From assembly GCA_002502365.1 (NCBI GenBank), contig DAOJ01000087.1, positions 10,239 to 34,563 of the forward strand: a DNA stretch of 24,325 nt, written 5' to 3'. The translations under genes and the position numbers were made by a program. Below are positions 8,799 to 17,497 of this stretch, piece by piece. This DNA is from Euryarchaeota archaeon UBA106. Lineage in GTDB: Archaea; Thermoplasmatota; Poseidoniia; Poseidoniales; Thalassarchaeaceae. The notes beneath the pieces are model-generated. The model made no database searches. It worked only from the letters and a program-made list of their open reading frames with translations, and was not told the origin of the DNA. Every line of letters begins with the position of its first letter. The first letter of the stretch is position 1.

Positions 8799-10823
8799 TT
8801 GAGCATGCCAATTAGCAATATGGCACGTAGTCAGAGGGCTGAGGTTGTGCTAATTATAGCACTTCTAATGCTAATGAGTATACCATATTCACCAGTAGTG
8901 GCTGATGAAGATGGTGCTTGCTGCCCCTCTGATGATTTCGATTTATTTTTGTTGGGTAGTGCGGACGACGGGACTCTTTCTCCTTTTGAATCAAAGTTAG
9001 ATGAGAAATTTGAAAAATTGGTGACTCCATCGATTCAAGGATTAGTGGAAATTGGAACCTGGGAGATAACTTGGGGATTACAAGGAGACTATCCGGATTC
9101 AACTTGGGAATTTCGAATACCGTATGAAGTCGAATCTGCAGCTGGGATTCAGGTCAATGCAACGATAGGAGTTAATATCGGGAGTACTTATTTCGAAGGC
9201 GATGCTGGAGCGGGCTTATTTCTAACTAATGAAGGCGAAGTGGTAATTCCAATAGATGTTCTCGCGGGAGAAGTACGATCAGGAGATAAAATCAAACTTA
9301 CATTTTCAGTTAGGAGTTTATCTTTTTCCAGTCCCGGCGATGAAGCAGGAATCCGTTTCGTTTGGGGAACAGATGACTTTAGAGGCAGAATTTCAATGAA
9401 ATTACCATTGGTTAGTATTGACATGAAAGAACCCAGTGTTAACGGCAATCTAGTCTATTTTCCTGTGTTACTAAAGTCGGGCTTTGGTGACACCATGTGG
9501 ACCGGTTCAAGTGGTGGATTGTCAGTGGCCAGTAGTTCCATTACCGATAGCCCAATAGCCACCCCAACAAATAATGGAGTAGAAGTCACTTTTGCATGGG
9601 AAATCCCAGAGACTGCAGAAACTGGAACATATTTTGTTTTATTTCATTTAATCCCCCAGACCTCACTTAGGATTGAAGCAAATCGGACCTATAATATCGA
9701 AGCTGGCGATGGAGGTTCTGGTTCAGGAAATTGGTACCCTGCTACCGAGCCTTTGAGAACTGGGGGGTCGAATCTCAAGATAGATATTGAGGCTAAATTT
9801 AATGGAGATTCTGTAGAAAGAGAAGTTAACATTGAATTTGATGGAGCCATGTCTCAATGGGTCCGATGGGGATTAGATAACATCGGAAATGATAGTCTTT
9901 CATCTAACAGTTGGTGGAGAAATCTTCGTACGTATTCGGATAACATACCAAGTTCGGAATACAATAATGGGCAAGTAGATGATTCTGAAATTTTGGCCTT
10001 AAACAGCCATTTGGTTGGCTCCGCTTCCGACTTGAAATCATTTTTCTCAAATGGACTATATCTTGATGCTGAATCCATTTTCGGAGTTGACCCAGTTAAT
10101 TTCGGCCCCACAGAAATCACCATCGACATGGGCCATACTAGAGCATTCAGTTCCGAAAGTGTGGCGATCAGGATAGATACTTCCCACGAAGTCAATCCCG
10201 GAGAAAGGCAGCAATTGATTGAGTCATTCATTAGGCCAAGCGAAGAAGACCTGTATAATGCAGTGGCGCTAAATGTCGAAATTAGATCAACTGCTTTACA
10301 AGGCCTTGGTGGGGTTGCAGCGGAAGATATTGAAGCAAAGCACAGAAGATGGATTTTATTGGAAACTGTTACAATCGACGAAGATGAGATTGATCCTGAT
10401 TCTTCCTTCCGAGTTGAGTTTGTACCTACTGGTGGGGCTCTTTACTCCCCTCTTGTCTCCGCTATGGTGTCAGTATTTATGCTGGTTCTCGCCTTGGGAT
10501 TAGGTATGTTTTTGACAAGAAAAAGAGCAAGAGTCCCCTCTATGTTGACTGTTGTCGTTCTTGGAGGATTATCATTGACATTATACGTATTAGGTTTAGA
10601 CCTACCCTTTGTTTTGGGAGTGGTATCTTCCAGTATGCTATTGGTTTTCCCTGTAGCACTAGTCTCGCCTAGAACCGATTATTCACGAAGAATGGTTGAG
10701 GGCAATGGACCAAGCGCACATGTTAATTGTCCGAATTGTGGGGTATCTAACCCTGTAGAATCTGAAGTTCGACCACTGAGGTTGGAATGTATAGGCTGTG
10801 AATCAACCCTACGGTTAGAATGA
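8799..10823 (+). CDS. Signal-peptide membrane protein with large ectodomain, three C-terminal membrane helices and a zinc ribbon
   Basis: No known family is recognised. The 674-residue protein has an N-terminal hydrophobic segment (about 15-34) followed by an acidic, CC-containing start of the mature region (DEDGACCPSDD). A beta-rich ectodomain of some 500 residues follows, with a Gly/Ser linker near residue 303. Three hydrophobic helices come next (about 548-570, 577-597, 600-620). The last 35 residues form a CxxC-x16-CxxC zinc ribbon (C644, C647, C664, C667), predicted to be cytoplasmic. The start is uncertain: TTG at 8799 has CAAGG three bases upstream, while ATG codons at 8805 and 8820 also keep the signal peptide. 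It lies 92 bases after gltX and meets the convergent gene at 10828 with only four bases between stop codons. A sensory or envelope role is a guess. Confidence 0.82.
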   Translation: MSMPISNMARSQRAEVVLIIALLMLMSIPYSPVVADEDGACCPSDDFDLFLLGSADDGTLSPFESKLDEKFEKLVTPSIQGLVEIGTWEITWGLQGDYPDSTWEFRIPYEVESAAGIQVNATIGVNIGSTYFEGDAGAGLFLTNEGEVVIPIDVLAGEVRSGDKIKLTFSVRSLSFSSPGDEAGIRFVWGTDDFRGRISMKLPLVSIDMKEPSVNGNLVYFPVLLKSGFGDTMWTGSSGGLSVASSSITDSPIATPTNNGVEVTFAWEIPETAETGTYFVLFHLIPQTSLRIEANRTYNIEAGDGGSGSGNWYPATEPLRTGGSNLKIDIEAKFNGDSVEREVNIEFDGAMSQWVRWGLDNIGNDSLSSNSWWRNLRTYSDNIPSSEYNNGQVDDSEILALNSHLVGSASDLKSFFSNGLYLDAESIFGVDPVNFGPTEITIDMGHTRAFSSESVAIRIDTSHEVNPGERQQLIESFIRPSEEDLYNAVALNVEIRSTALQGLGGVAAEDIEAKHRRWILLETVTIDEDEIDPDSSFRVEFVPTGGALYSPLVSAMVSVFMLVLALGLGMFLTRKRARVPSMLTVVVLGGLSLTLYVLGLDLPFVLGVVSSSMLLVFPVALVSPRTDYSRRMVEGNGPSAHVNCPNCGVSNPVESEVRPLRLECIGCESTLRLE

Positions 10824-10827
10824 TAGT

Positions 10828-11694
10828 TCAGCCTGACTGAACCCTTCCGGTTGAAATTAGTGAATCAACAAGTGTATGTGATGCTTCAATTGCTGGAGCT
10901 TCTTTCCATAGCCTAGCGGCCCGTAAAGTTTCAGAGGCTAAATCACTGTCCCAATTTCTACCGACCACTCTATGCCAACCAAGTTCTTCCATTCTTGCAG
11001 TTGAGGGTGTTGAACGAGAGAGAGCAGGGCGCATTAGATGAGAGAGGGCCCTCGCTCTTCCTTCATTATCTAGTTCAGGCCATTTTGAGGAAATAGCTTC
11101 TAGGGCTAATTCCTCCACCCAAGGAGTATTGGATAATTCAATTGAAGATACCTCTGGCATTGGGACTATATTTATCGAACCTTCATCCATCAAAGTATCT
11201 CTCAAGGCAGTAAAGACTGGATCATATGTCGTATCCAATGCAGAATTTAGCCAATTACCAGAAATTAACCAGGGCCTCAATCTTCTGACCCTGACACCAT
11301 TGGGAGCCAATGATTGGGCAATTGCATGGGACTGTGCTACTGTGGTCAATGGCCCCCGAAGTGAAGCTCCTGATGAAGAAACCAAACCATCAACTAGTGC
11401 GGTCTCCAAACTTAGTCTTGGAGGTTCAGTGGTATAACTTGGACCTGAAATTTGGGCAGGGCCCACCACATGGATCCATGATCCTTCAGAAGGCGATTCA
11501 AGCTTAAATCGGCGTCTATAGGGGATTCCTAAATCTAGTAATGCGGCCTCGATTGGAGCGATTGAAAGTGCTCCAATAAGGGAAGGTGCTGCTAGAAGCA
11601 TAATTGTTCCATTGTAAGCTCGCAAACCTGTAACTGCTTGCTTTAGTATGGGCGCAACTGTTGAGAATGGTTCTGACTCAAGCAGAGGCTTCAT
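10828..11694 (-). CDS. Conserved-position protein downstream of uS15; possible degenerate RecJ/GAN-like (DHH) protein
   Basis: The 288-residue product is not recognised by any clear motif. Its N-terminal segment (about residues 26-70), with NGTIMLLAAPSLIGALSIAP followed by an LGIPYRRR stretch, resembles the first strand, the helix and the second strand of DHH-family phosphoesterases, but the DxD and DHH metal-binding residues are absent. Context adds weight: in many archaea the gene right after rps15 encodes a RecJ/GAN-type DHH nuclease that works with GINS and MCM at the replication fork. This protein is shorter than those (about 470 residues) and, if related, would be catalytically inactive, like Cdc45. 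The ATG at 11694 is preceded by a weak AAGG. Function is inferred from position and a weak resemblance only. Confidence 0.8.
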   Translation of the reverse strand: MKPLLESEPFSTVAPILKQAVTGLRAYNGTIMLLAAPSLIGALSIAPIEAALLDLGIPYRRRFKLESPSEGSWIHVVGPAQISGPSYTTEPPRLSLETALVDGLVSSSGASLRGPLTTVAQSHAIAQSLAPNGVRVRRLRPWLISGNWLNSALDTTYDPVFTALRDTLMDEGSINIVPMPEVSSIELSNTPWVEELALEAISSKWPELDNEGRARALSHLMRPALSRSTPSTARMEELGWHRVVGRNWDSDLASETLRAARLWKEAPAIEASHTLVDSLISTGRVQSG

Positions 11695-11744
11695 CGGCCT
11701 TGCTTAGTAGAGGTGGTTAAAATTTCCATCGCCTACCGATTATG

Positions 11745-11761
11745 AAAAAGCAGATGAAAAA
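11745..11761 (-). terminator. Possible T-tract terminator after the uS15 gene
   Basis: On the minus strand, two runs of five T residues (11757-11761 and 11745-11749) lie 10-26 bases after the uS15 stop codon. Archaeal RNA polymerase commonly terminates at such U-tracts without a hairpin. If it is used, the 288-residue downstream gene would have its own promoter; the A/T-rich stretch near 11719-11725 could serve. Confidence 0.35.
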
Positions 11762-11770
11762 TAGTGAGAT

Positions 11771-12226
11771 TTACTCTACCATCAATCGGAGCTGGTCTCG
11801 TTTGTACACCCAATCGGAGTCTAACTTCCCAGAACTTCTGTAATATCTTGCAAGTCTACGAATTCTAGACTCTGTTAATTCGAGTTGACGGCGGTTATGC
11901 AAATCTTTGTGGTTCGCATCTAGATGGTCAATCATTCTCAGTGCTTGACGCATCAAATTCATCATATCCTCAGGATATCTTCCACCGATTCCATTCCTTT
12001 CCAGAGTTTCTGCAATTCTCTCACCTGTTACCAATCTTACATCGGGAACAGCGTGCTGATCTCGAAGTATGGTTCCGATCATTGCAGTAGAATGGCCTTC
12101 CCCTGATAGTTTGAGGATTAAATCCTCGACCGCTTTCTTATCAGACTCTGACCAATCGGGCGCGGCGGAAATATTTGGCTTATCAGAGCCACTTTTGCCT
12201 TTCCCTTTACTATGCATTCGTGCCAC
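11771..12226 (-). CDS. rps15: 30S ribosomal protein uS15 (archaeal S15/S13e)
   Basis: This small-subunit protein binds the central domain of 16S rRNA. The start MARMHSKGKGKSGSDKP is the standard archaeal form, and the body contains GHSTAMIGTILRDQHAVPDV followed by RLVTG, then YPEDMMNLMRQALRM, HKDLHNRRQLEL and SRIRRLARYYR, all matching archaeal uS15. The GTG start at 12226 is fixed by GAGGTGA five bases upstream and gives 151 residues, the normal length; the open frame extends further upstream but that part has no homologous sequence. It lies 76 bases after arcS on the same strand and probably shares its transcript. Confidence 0.97.
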   Translation of the reverse strand: MARMHSKGKGKSGSDKPNISAAPDWSESDKKAVEDLILKLSGEGHSTAMIGTILRDQHAVPDVRLVTGERIAETLERNGIGGRYPEDMMNLMRQALRMIDHLDANHKDLHNRRQLELTESRIRRLARYYRSSGKLDSDWVYKRDQLRLMVE

Positions 12227-12231
12227 TTTGG

Positions 12232-12238
12232 TCACCTC
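12232..12238 (-). promoter_or_regulatory. Shine-Dalgarno site for the uS15 gene
   Basis: GAGGTGA on the minus strand lies five bases before the GTG at 12226. It is the best ribosome-binding site in the window and selects this start over the upstream in-frame codons. Confidence 0.8.
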
Positions 12239-12302
12239 AAGCGGCCTGCCGACCTGCTCCCCCTCTTTAATCGCTACGCATATCACCCGAAGGGTGTAAT
12301 CA

Positions 12303-14108
12303 TCACAATCGGTGTTTTGCTTTGGCCAATCTACCTGGCCCGTTAGGCCATTCCCATCCTGCTGCCTCTGCTCTGGCACTACCAATCAGCTCACCATCTT
12401 GGAAGACAAGAAGTTCATCCCCAATGCAAATGTTCTCATCAGCACTCTGGACATTACTTGAGAATAAATCCCCTCGCCAGTCAAAATCGGAAATCAATTC
12501 TACTCGTCCTAAAGCCCCGCATGACTCCAATACCGGCAGGGCTGCCTTTGAAAATGAAAAACGGCCTGAACGGGGATTCCATAGTGCCATTTGGATTTGA
12601 TTTTTCTCGATACGAAATATCGGTGGTCTACCACTTACTTTCGTACCCTCTAACCAGTCATCAGTTCCGTGTTGGAATCTTGAGAGTGCCTTCAATTTCT
12701 CAAGTCGATGCAGGCTTTCTTTAACGTTCTTTATATCAAATACATCGATGGCATTTTCTATGGCTTGATTAAGCCTATCTAATGAATCCCCTGAGCCTGC
12801 AGATTCACTATTGCGAGTATCAGTCACCTGAATTCCTTCGAATTCTAAATTGATTCCTGAATGGTTTATGATTCTGGAAAAACCATTACGTCGAGCGTAC
12901 AATTCCACCATTTCGCGAATATAGTTCAATTCATCAACGTCCCAATCTCCTGTCACAGGAATATCGTAATGTGCAGCAGGCCAAATGTCCTCTAATTCTC
13001 TAGGTACTAATCCCAAAGGAGCTGTGACCATTACCTCATGAATGCCCCTTGTTGGGATTGCTCGCTGAAATCTGCGGTGCGACTTAGACAAACGATAGGG
13101 TTTCTGAGCAGAACAAGGCAGAAGAAGCATTACTTTTCGTTGATGATTTGGAGGGGTATGGATATGAGATACTCGTCGTCTCCAATCTTGGATGAGTGGA
13201 TCATCTCGACTATTATGAGAATAGCAAAGAAGATTGGTTCCTTGAGGGACTACACGTTCAAGAGAGGCTGAACCTGGAGATTTTGCGGCCAATTCTGCCA
13301 TCATGGAGTCATGCCTTCGTAATCTTTCTACTGACCTTGGGCTAGTGAGTGCTTGACGCTCAGCAAGTTGTCTAATTGTTCCATTTCTGATTGCTGAACG
13401 CGTAGCCGCCAAAGCCCTATTCCATGCTTCAATTTGAGTTTGTAAATCCGTCTTTTCGCCCAAAATAGAATCGGGTTCTCTAGGTCCATCCTCGGTCAGT
13501 AAAACACCTCGGCCAACAGCCTCATGAGATCTTGAAAGGTCGAATAAATCTACACCCATCCAAGTAAGCAATGCGCAATTATCAGGACCTCCTATACCAG
13601 GCGTCCAAATTAATGAGGTAGGGAATCTACGTCTAATTGTATCAAGAGCCTCAATTAGTCGACCTGGACGCTCAGCAAGTTGGGGGGCATCAATCAGGGC
13701 AATTACTGAAGGTTCCATTTTTTCATCAAGTAGATTTGAATCATGATGCAAGGCTTGCCAAGAAACTGGCAGAAATTGAATACCTTGAGGACTTACACCA
13801 CTATCTGATTCATCTAAGCTAGAAGGCAGGATCAGACCCTCTACTGAATTCCAACATTCTAATTCTCCAAAAGGCAAACATAAATCATCTAAGACTTGTA
13901 TTGATATCGTCGCCGGAATAGTATTAGGATTTCTCTGAAACTGAAATGCTGCGATAGATAAAGGCAATTTAGGATCATCTGAAGATAAAACCAAACCGGG
14001 CGTCCAAGATGACGGTGATGCCCTATCGCCAAGAGAAAAAATGCGTGCAAAACGATTCCTTGCGGCGATACCACGGGCAAGTGGACGCTCTGCTGCCTCC
14101 TCTTTCAT
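12303..14108 (-). CDS. arcS: Archaeosine synthase (TgtA2/ArcS)
   Basis: ArcS modifies preQ0, previously inserted at position 15 of the tRNA D-loop by ArcTGT, on the way to archaeosine. The diagnostic motif PCSAQKPYRLSKSH is present (starting near residue 331). The N-terminal half is a TGT-like barrel without an obvious catalytic Asp pair, seen in LIWTPGIGGPDN followed by TWMGVDLFDLSRS. The region APLGLVPRELEDIWPAAHYDI is also typical of this family. A PUA RNA-binding domain forms the last 80 or so residues (GDELLVFQDGELIGSARAEA). From the ATG at 14108 the length is 601 residues. A TTG at 14186 would add 26 residues but overlaps the start of the divergent surface-protein gene by 16 bases; neither has a clear ribosome-binding site. 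The first-step enzyme (tgtA) is not in the window. Confidence 0.92.
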   Translation of the reverse strand: MKEEAAERPLARGIAARNRFARIFSLGDRASPSSWTPGLVLSSDDPKLPLSIAAFQFQRNPNTIPATISIQVLDDLCLPFGELECWNSVEGLILPSSLDESDSGVSPQGIQFLPVSWQALHHDSNLLDEKMEPSVIALIDAPQLAERPGRLIEALDTIRRRFPTSLIWTPGIGGPDNCALLTWMGVDLFDLSRSHEAVGRGVLLTEDGPREPDSILGEKTDLQTQIEAWNRALAATRSAIRNGTIRQLAERQALTSPRSVERLRRHDSMMAELAAKSPGSASLERVVPQGTNLLCYSHNSRDDPLIQDWRRRVSHIHTPPNHQRKVMLLLPCSAQKPYRLSKSHRRFQRAIPTRGIHEVMVTAPLGLVPRELEDIWPAAHYDIPVTGDWDVDELNYIREMVELYARRNGFSRIINHSGINLEFEGIQVTDTRNSESAGSGDSLDRLNQAIENAIDVFDIKNVKESLHRLEKLKALSRFQHGTDDWLEGTKVSGRPPIFRIEKNQIQMALWNPRSGRFSFSKAALPVLESCGALGRVELISDFDWRGDLFSSNVQSADENICIGDELLVFQDGELIGSARAEAAGWEWPNGPGRLAKAKHRL

Positions 14109-14170
14109 TGGTCTCTCTAATGAAGCAGTCCGCTTGAAGGATTCTAAGGGAGAAGCCGTCCCGTAGGAAC

Positions 14171-16306
14171 GTGAGACGCACTTCAACCGTCGTTATGGTC
14201 GTGTTAATTGCCACCTTAGGAGGTTCGATCTCGGTCGCCTCTCAGGATGCTCAAGAAACCATTTATCTGATTGATAATGAGCAAAATTTCCCAGAACCTC
14301 TCCCCATTTACGTCGAAATCACTTGTCAAAAATTATCCTGTTCTGGTTTGCAACTGGAAGTTTTTAGCGAGGATGGAAATTATACGGTTGCGGACACTCA
14401 TGAGATTCGACTTTCATACCTAGCACAAGGTAATGTTAGCCTAAAGTTAAGTGCGAATCCGGGAACAACATTAGAACATTTAACCATAAAAATGACTCAG
14501 TCAATAAATCAGGATTCAAATTTGATTTTCAAAGAGGAGATGGATTGGCTAGATAATGTCCCAAGCCCAGGCACAAATGTAGAACAGAAAATAGTTGATT
14601 CAAATCTGGTTTGCTCGATTGACACCTGTAAAGTTCCCGTTTTTTCGAATACCCATTGGATAGTTGGTATGCTTGAGGATGACTCAGACAGAGATTCAAT
14701 ACAAATCCAAGGTGATTCGGGAGATATCATCCACATGCCAACACCACTAATGCCCAATTCTGTCGAATTGGAATTTTGGATTAGGAATGATACAAGTAAA
14801 ACCCTGCTAAATGAAATAGAGGATAGAGAAAATGGTGACTTCCTTTTCGAATATCCAGATGAAGGAGAACTTTGGCTTAGACTTAAGCAACTACCAGAAT
14901 CTAGTTTTACTAGCTATGAACTGTATATTTTCTCATTTTCAAGGCAATTTGAGAGTTCATGGGGAGAATTATCAAGCACATGGGGTGAACAACAACCTCT
15001 ATCATTTCCTAATGAAACAGAACGTATCACAGGATGGATTTCATCAGAAGATTTTGAAGGAGATTCAATCCGTATAAATGCGGCTAGTAGAATGAACCTG
15101 ATTTTGAATTGTTCTGATAGATTTGGTGAAGTAAATTTCCAAGTTTTTCTTTTATCAGAAAATGAATCATCTTCACCTGTTGAGGAAAACTGTTCGAGCC
15201 CTATCCTAACCAATGTGGATACTGAATCTATTGAGATTCGTATGACCTCTGACTCCCTTGCAGAGTGGAGCATTGGTTTGACTGAGAATCCAAAAGGAGA
15301 CGCTGGGGCAATGGGTGATGCTCCAGATAGACTTTGGACAGTTGATGATGATCTATCAAAATGGCCTAGATTGCACACAAATTATAGTATATCAGCGACG
15401 ATGTCCTCGGATGAATCCGTTGATGTTTATTCCTTTGAAGTGACTTCAATAAATGGTTCTCGATTACATATTGATTATGACTATTCACAGCCAGTAAGTT
15501 ATCAAATTTTAATTTTAAATCAAGAATCTGGGTTAATAACTAATACATCAAAAGGAGGGTTGATTGACGCTCCAACAGGAATTCATGCCATCAGAGTTGA
15601 AAAAATAGGAGAGAGAAGTTTGACATTCTATGATTTCACATTAGTCAATAATGGAGAAGTAATCGAGGAAAAGCCAGATACATTTACAGATCAATCTAGT
15701 TTATTTGCAAGTTATTACATATTTGCAGGATTATTTCTTCTCGCACCTGCGATGTTAGTATTATTTTGGAATCGTAACCGGTGGAGTAATGGATTATACC
15801 AAATAGAAATCGAACAACATGAACTTCGAAGATTAAGGCGATTACGAGAGAGACTCACAAACATATTGGCAAAAGATGACTTGAATGAGCAAGTAATCGA
15901 CTCTGCATTACACCAATTGGGAGACAGTCCATGGCAAGCTGTGGTAGAAGATTGGGGCGCACCGTTGCTTAGACACAATACAAAACAAATCGAAATATGT
16001 GCCTGGAAAATTTTGGAAGGTGCCACGACTCTACTAATTGGAATTAGAGTGGACCATTCCCCTTGGGAGTTAGCTGCTATGAGGGTTTATGCACCTGAAG
16101 GAGCAAATGTTAGTATCGTCCAAGTGTCACCTAAGCATCTATTCAACGGCGATGAAATTTTCTTGGACACTTTGGCACCAAATAGCAAAACCTTCCTCAA
16201 ATTGGCAATTGAGGGAGAGCCGTCGAATATTGGTTTCCATCTATCTGGTCTGGTAGATGGAGAACCACTAGCCGCGGTTCCAAATAAAGCAATAGATTGG
16301 TCATGA
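14171..16306 (+). CDS. Single-pass receptor-like surface protein of unknown function
   Basis: No family is recognised. The 711-residue protein has a typical signal peptide (about 1-24, MRRTSTVVMVVLIATLGGSI), an ectodomain of about 490 residues with several cysteines and many N-x-S/T sites, one transmembrane helix (about 514-534), and a cytoplasmic part of about 175 residues. The cytoplasmic part begins with an Arg-rich helix (HELRRLRRLRERL) and continues as a compact alpha/beta-looking domain. Repeated stretches such as 'DDSDRDSIQIQGDSGD', 'FEGDSIRINAAS' and 'SDESVDVYSFEVTS' suggest repeated pre-peptidase-C-like or other beta-sandwich units. The start is GTG at 14171 with AGGA four to five bases before it; ATG at 14195 would shorten the signal peptide. 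It is divergent from arcS and overlaps the convergent dnaJ stop by six bases. Confidence 0.82.
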   Translation: MRRTSTVVMVVLIATLGGSISVASQDAQETIYLIDNEQNFPEPLPIYVEITCQKLSCSGLQLEVFSEDGNYTVADTHEIRLSYLAQGNVSLKLSANPGTTLEHLTIKMTQSINQDSNLIFKEEMDWLDNVPSPGTNVEQKIVDSNLVCSIDTCKVPVFSNTHWIVGMLEDDSDRDSIQIQGDSGDIIHMPTPLMPNSVELEFWIRNDTSKTLLNEIEDRENGDFLFEYPDEGELWLRLKQLPESSFTSYELYIFSFSRQFESSWGELSSTWGEQQPLSFPNETERITGWISSEDFEGDSIRINAASRMNLILNCSDRFGEVNFQVFLLSENESSSPVEENCSSPILTNVDTESIEIRMTSDSLAEWSIGLTENPKGDAGAMGDAPDRLWTVDDDLSKWPRLHTNYSISATMSSDESVDVYSFEVTSINGSRLHIDYDYSQPVSYQILILNQESGLITNTSKGGLIDAPTGIHAIRVEKIGERSLTFYDFTLVNNGEVIEEKPDTFTDQSSLFASYYIFAGLFLLAPAMLVLFWNRNRWSNGLYQIEIEQHELRRLRRLRERLTNILAKDDLNEQVIDSALHQLGDSPWQAVVEDWGAPLLRHNTKQIEICAWKILEGATTLLIGIRVDHSPWELAAMRVYAPEGANVSIVQVSPKHLFNGDEIFLDTLAPNSKTFLKLAIEGEPSNIGFHLSGLVDGEPLAAVPNKAIDWS

Positions 16307-17443
16307 GCGCCGTCTATTTCTTGCTTCTTCGATAATATTTTCAGTAATCGATTTTTTACTACCCAATTCCTCTCTTAAATCTTGTAACCGTTTTTTTGTA
16401 GTACGCGAAACTTTCTCTGGCATTGATAGTTTAAGCAAAACCATGACTGCACCTCTGCCCCGTTTCCCTCTTGGGAAAGGCAAACCACGATTTAGAATAG
16501 TAATTGTTTCCCCAGGCTTTGAGCCTGGTTTTATGTTGACTTTTAATGGAGAACCATCGATGTGAGGAAACTCAATATTAGCACCTAGAAGTAAATCGAG
16601 ATAACTCACAGGAAGCGCCATCAATAAGTCTGAACCATCTCTTTCAAACCATTCATGATCTTCCACCATAATTTCGATGTATAAATTTCCAGGACTTCCA
16701 TTTTGATGTCTCGGAGATTCGCCATGGCCGCTCAATCTCAATCTTGTTCCACTATCAATTCCTGCTGGAACTGAGAATTTTACTTTCTTCGATTGCTTTG
16801 CTCTACCTTCACCTGAACATGATTTACATGGATTTTGAATGATTTTCCCGTCTCCGCCACAGGCACCACAATCTTGAGTGACTTGTTGTTGGAAAGGACC
16901 TATTCTTTCTATTCTAGTGATACGCCCTCTACCATCACAGGTTGGGCATATTCTTACTCCATCTGGAGTTTCTGAACCAATACCCTCACAACTTGTGCAA
17001 TGAGTTAGTACTTCAATATCTAATTCATCATCAACCCCATTAAAGGCATCTTGGAAGGTTATGTCATGTCGAATAAGTAAATCGGAACCCCTAGAGGCCC
17101 TTTGTCGACCGCCCCCACCAAATAATGATGAGAAAATAGAATCAAAACCACCTCCAAACAAGTCATCAATACTTATGTTGACTCCTTGGAATCCCCCAGA
17201 ACCCCAAGGTGATCCACCAGGTCGGTCGTGCCCAAACATGTCGTACTTTCTCCTTTCATCGGGGTTAGAAAGTATAGCATATGCTTCCTGAACTTCCTTG
17301 AAACGAGCTTCAGCATCAGGGTCATCAGGATTCTTATCAGGGTGGAATTTTCTGGCCTTTGAACGGAAGGCTTTCTTTAGGTCTGATTCAGATGCTTTCC
17401 TGTCAACACCCAATACTTCGTAGTAATCCCTCTTCTGACTCAA
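16301..17443 (-). CDS. dnaJ: Chaperone protein DnaJ (Hsp40, type I)
   Basis: DnaJ delivers unfolded proteins to DnaK and stimulates its ATPase. All type I parts are present. The J domain spans residues 5-70, with HPD at 34-36. A Gly/Phe-rich linker follows (75-115). Four CxxCxGxG zinc motifs occur at C149/C152, C166/C169, C192/C195 and C206/C209, followed by the C-terminal substrate-binding and dimerisation domains. The TTG at 17443 is chosen because GGTGG lies four bases upstream and it gives the standard N-terminus (SQKRDYYEVLGV), 380 residues in total. An ATG at 17470 would add nine residues. DnaK and GrpE are not encoded here. It follows the 287-residue zinc-ribbon protein gene by 54 bases, and its stop overlaps the end of the convergent surface-protein gene. 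Confidence 0.97.
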   Translation of the reverse strand: MSQKRDYYEVLGVDRKASESDLKKAFRSKARKFHPDKNPDDPDAEARFKEVQEAYAILSNPDERRKYDMFGHDRPGGSPWGSGGFQGVNISIDDLFGGGFDSIFSSLFGGGGRQRASRGSDLLIRHDITFQDAFNGVDDELDIEVLTHCTSCEGIGSETPDGVRICPTCDGRGRITRIERIGPFQQQVTQDCGACGGDGKIIQNPCKSCSGEGRAKQSKKVKFSVPAGIDSGTRLRLSGHGESPRHQNGSPGNLYIEIMVEDHEWFERDGSDLLMALPVSYLDLLLGANIEFPHIDGSPLKVNIKPGSKPGETITILNRGLPFPRGKRGRGAVMVLLKLSMPEKVSRTTKKRLQDLREELGSKKSITENIIEEARNRRRS

Positions 17444-17447
17444 GCGA

Positions 17448-17452
17448 CCACC
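17448..17452 (-). promoter_or_regulatory. Shine-Dalgarno site for dnaJ
   Basis: GGTGG on the minus strand lies four bases before the TTG at 17443, the same arrangement as for pheT. It selects the TTG over the upstream ATG at 17470. Confidence 0.6.
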
Positions 17453-17497
17453 ACATATGATACCCAACAAGCACCTGTTTTCAACCCATTGGATTGC

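Noticed and set aside
12227..12385. An N-terminal extension of uS15 to an upstream in-frame start
   Set aside because: The GAGGTGA site and the family N-terminus (MARMHSK) place the start at 12226; the extra part is partly antisense-free spacer and partly arcS 3' end.
14914..15378. A 154-codon open frame on the minus strand inside the 711-residue surface protein gene
   Set aside because: It has no domain or start signal, and the plus-strand gene has a signal peptide, membrane helix and continuous frame across it.
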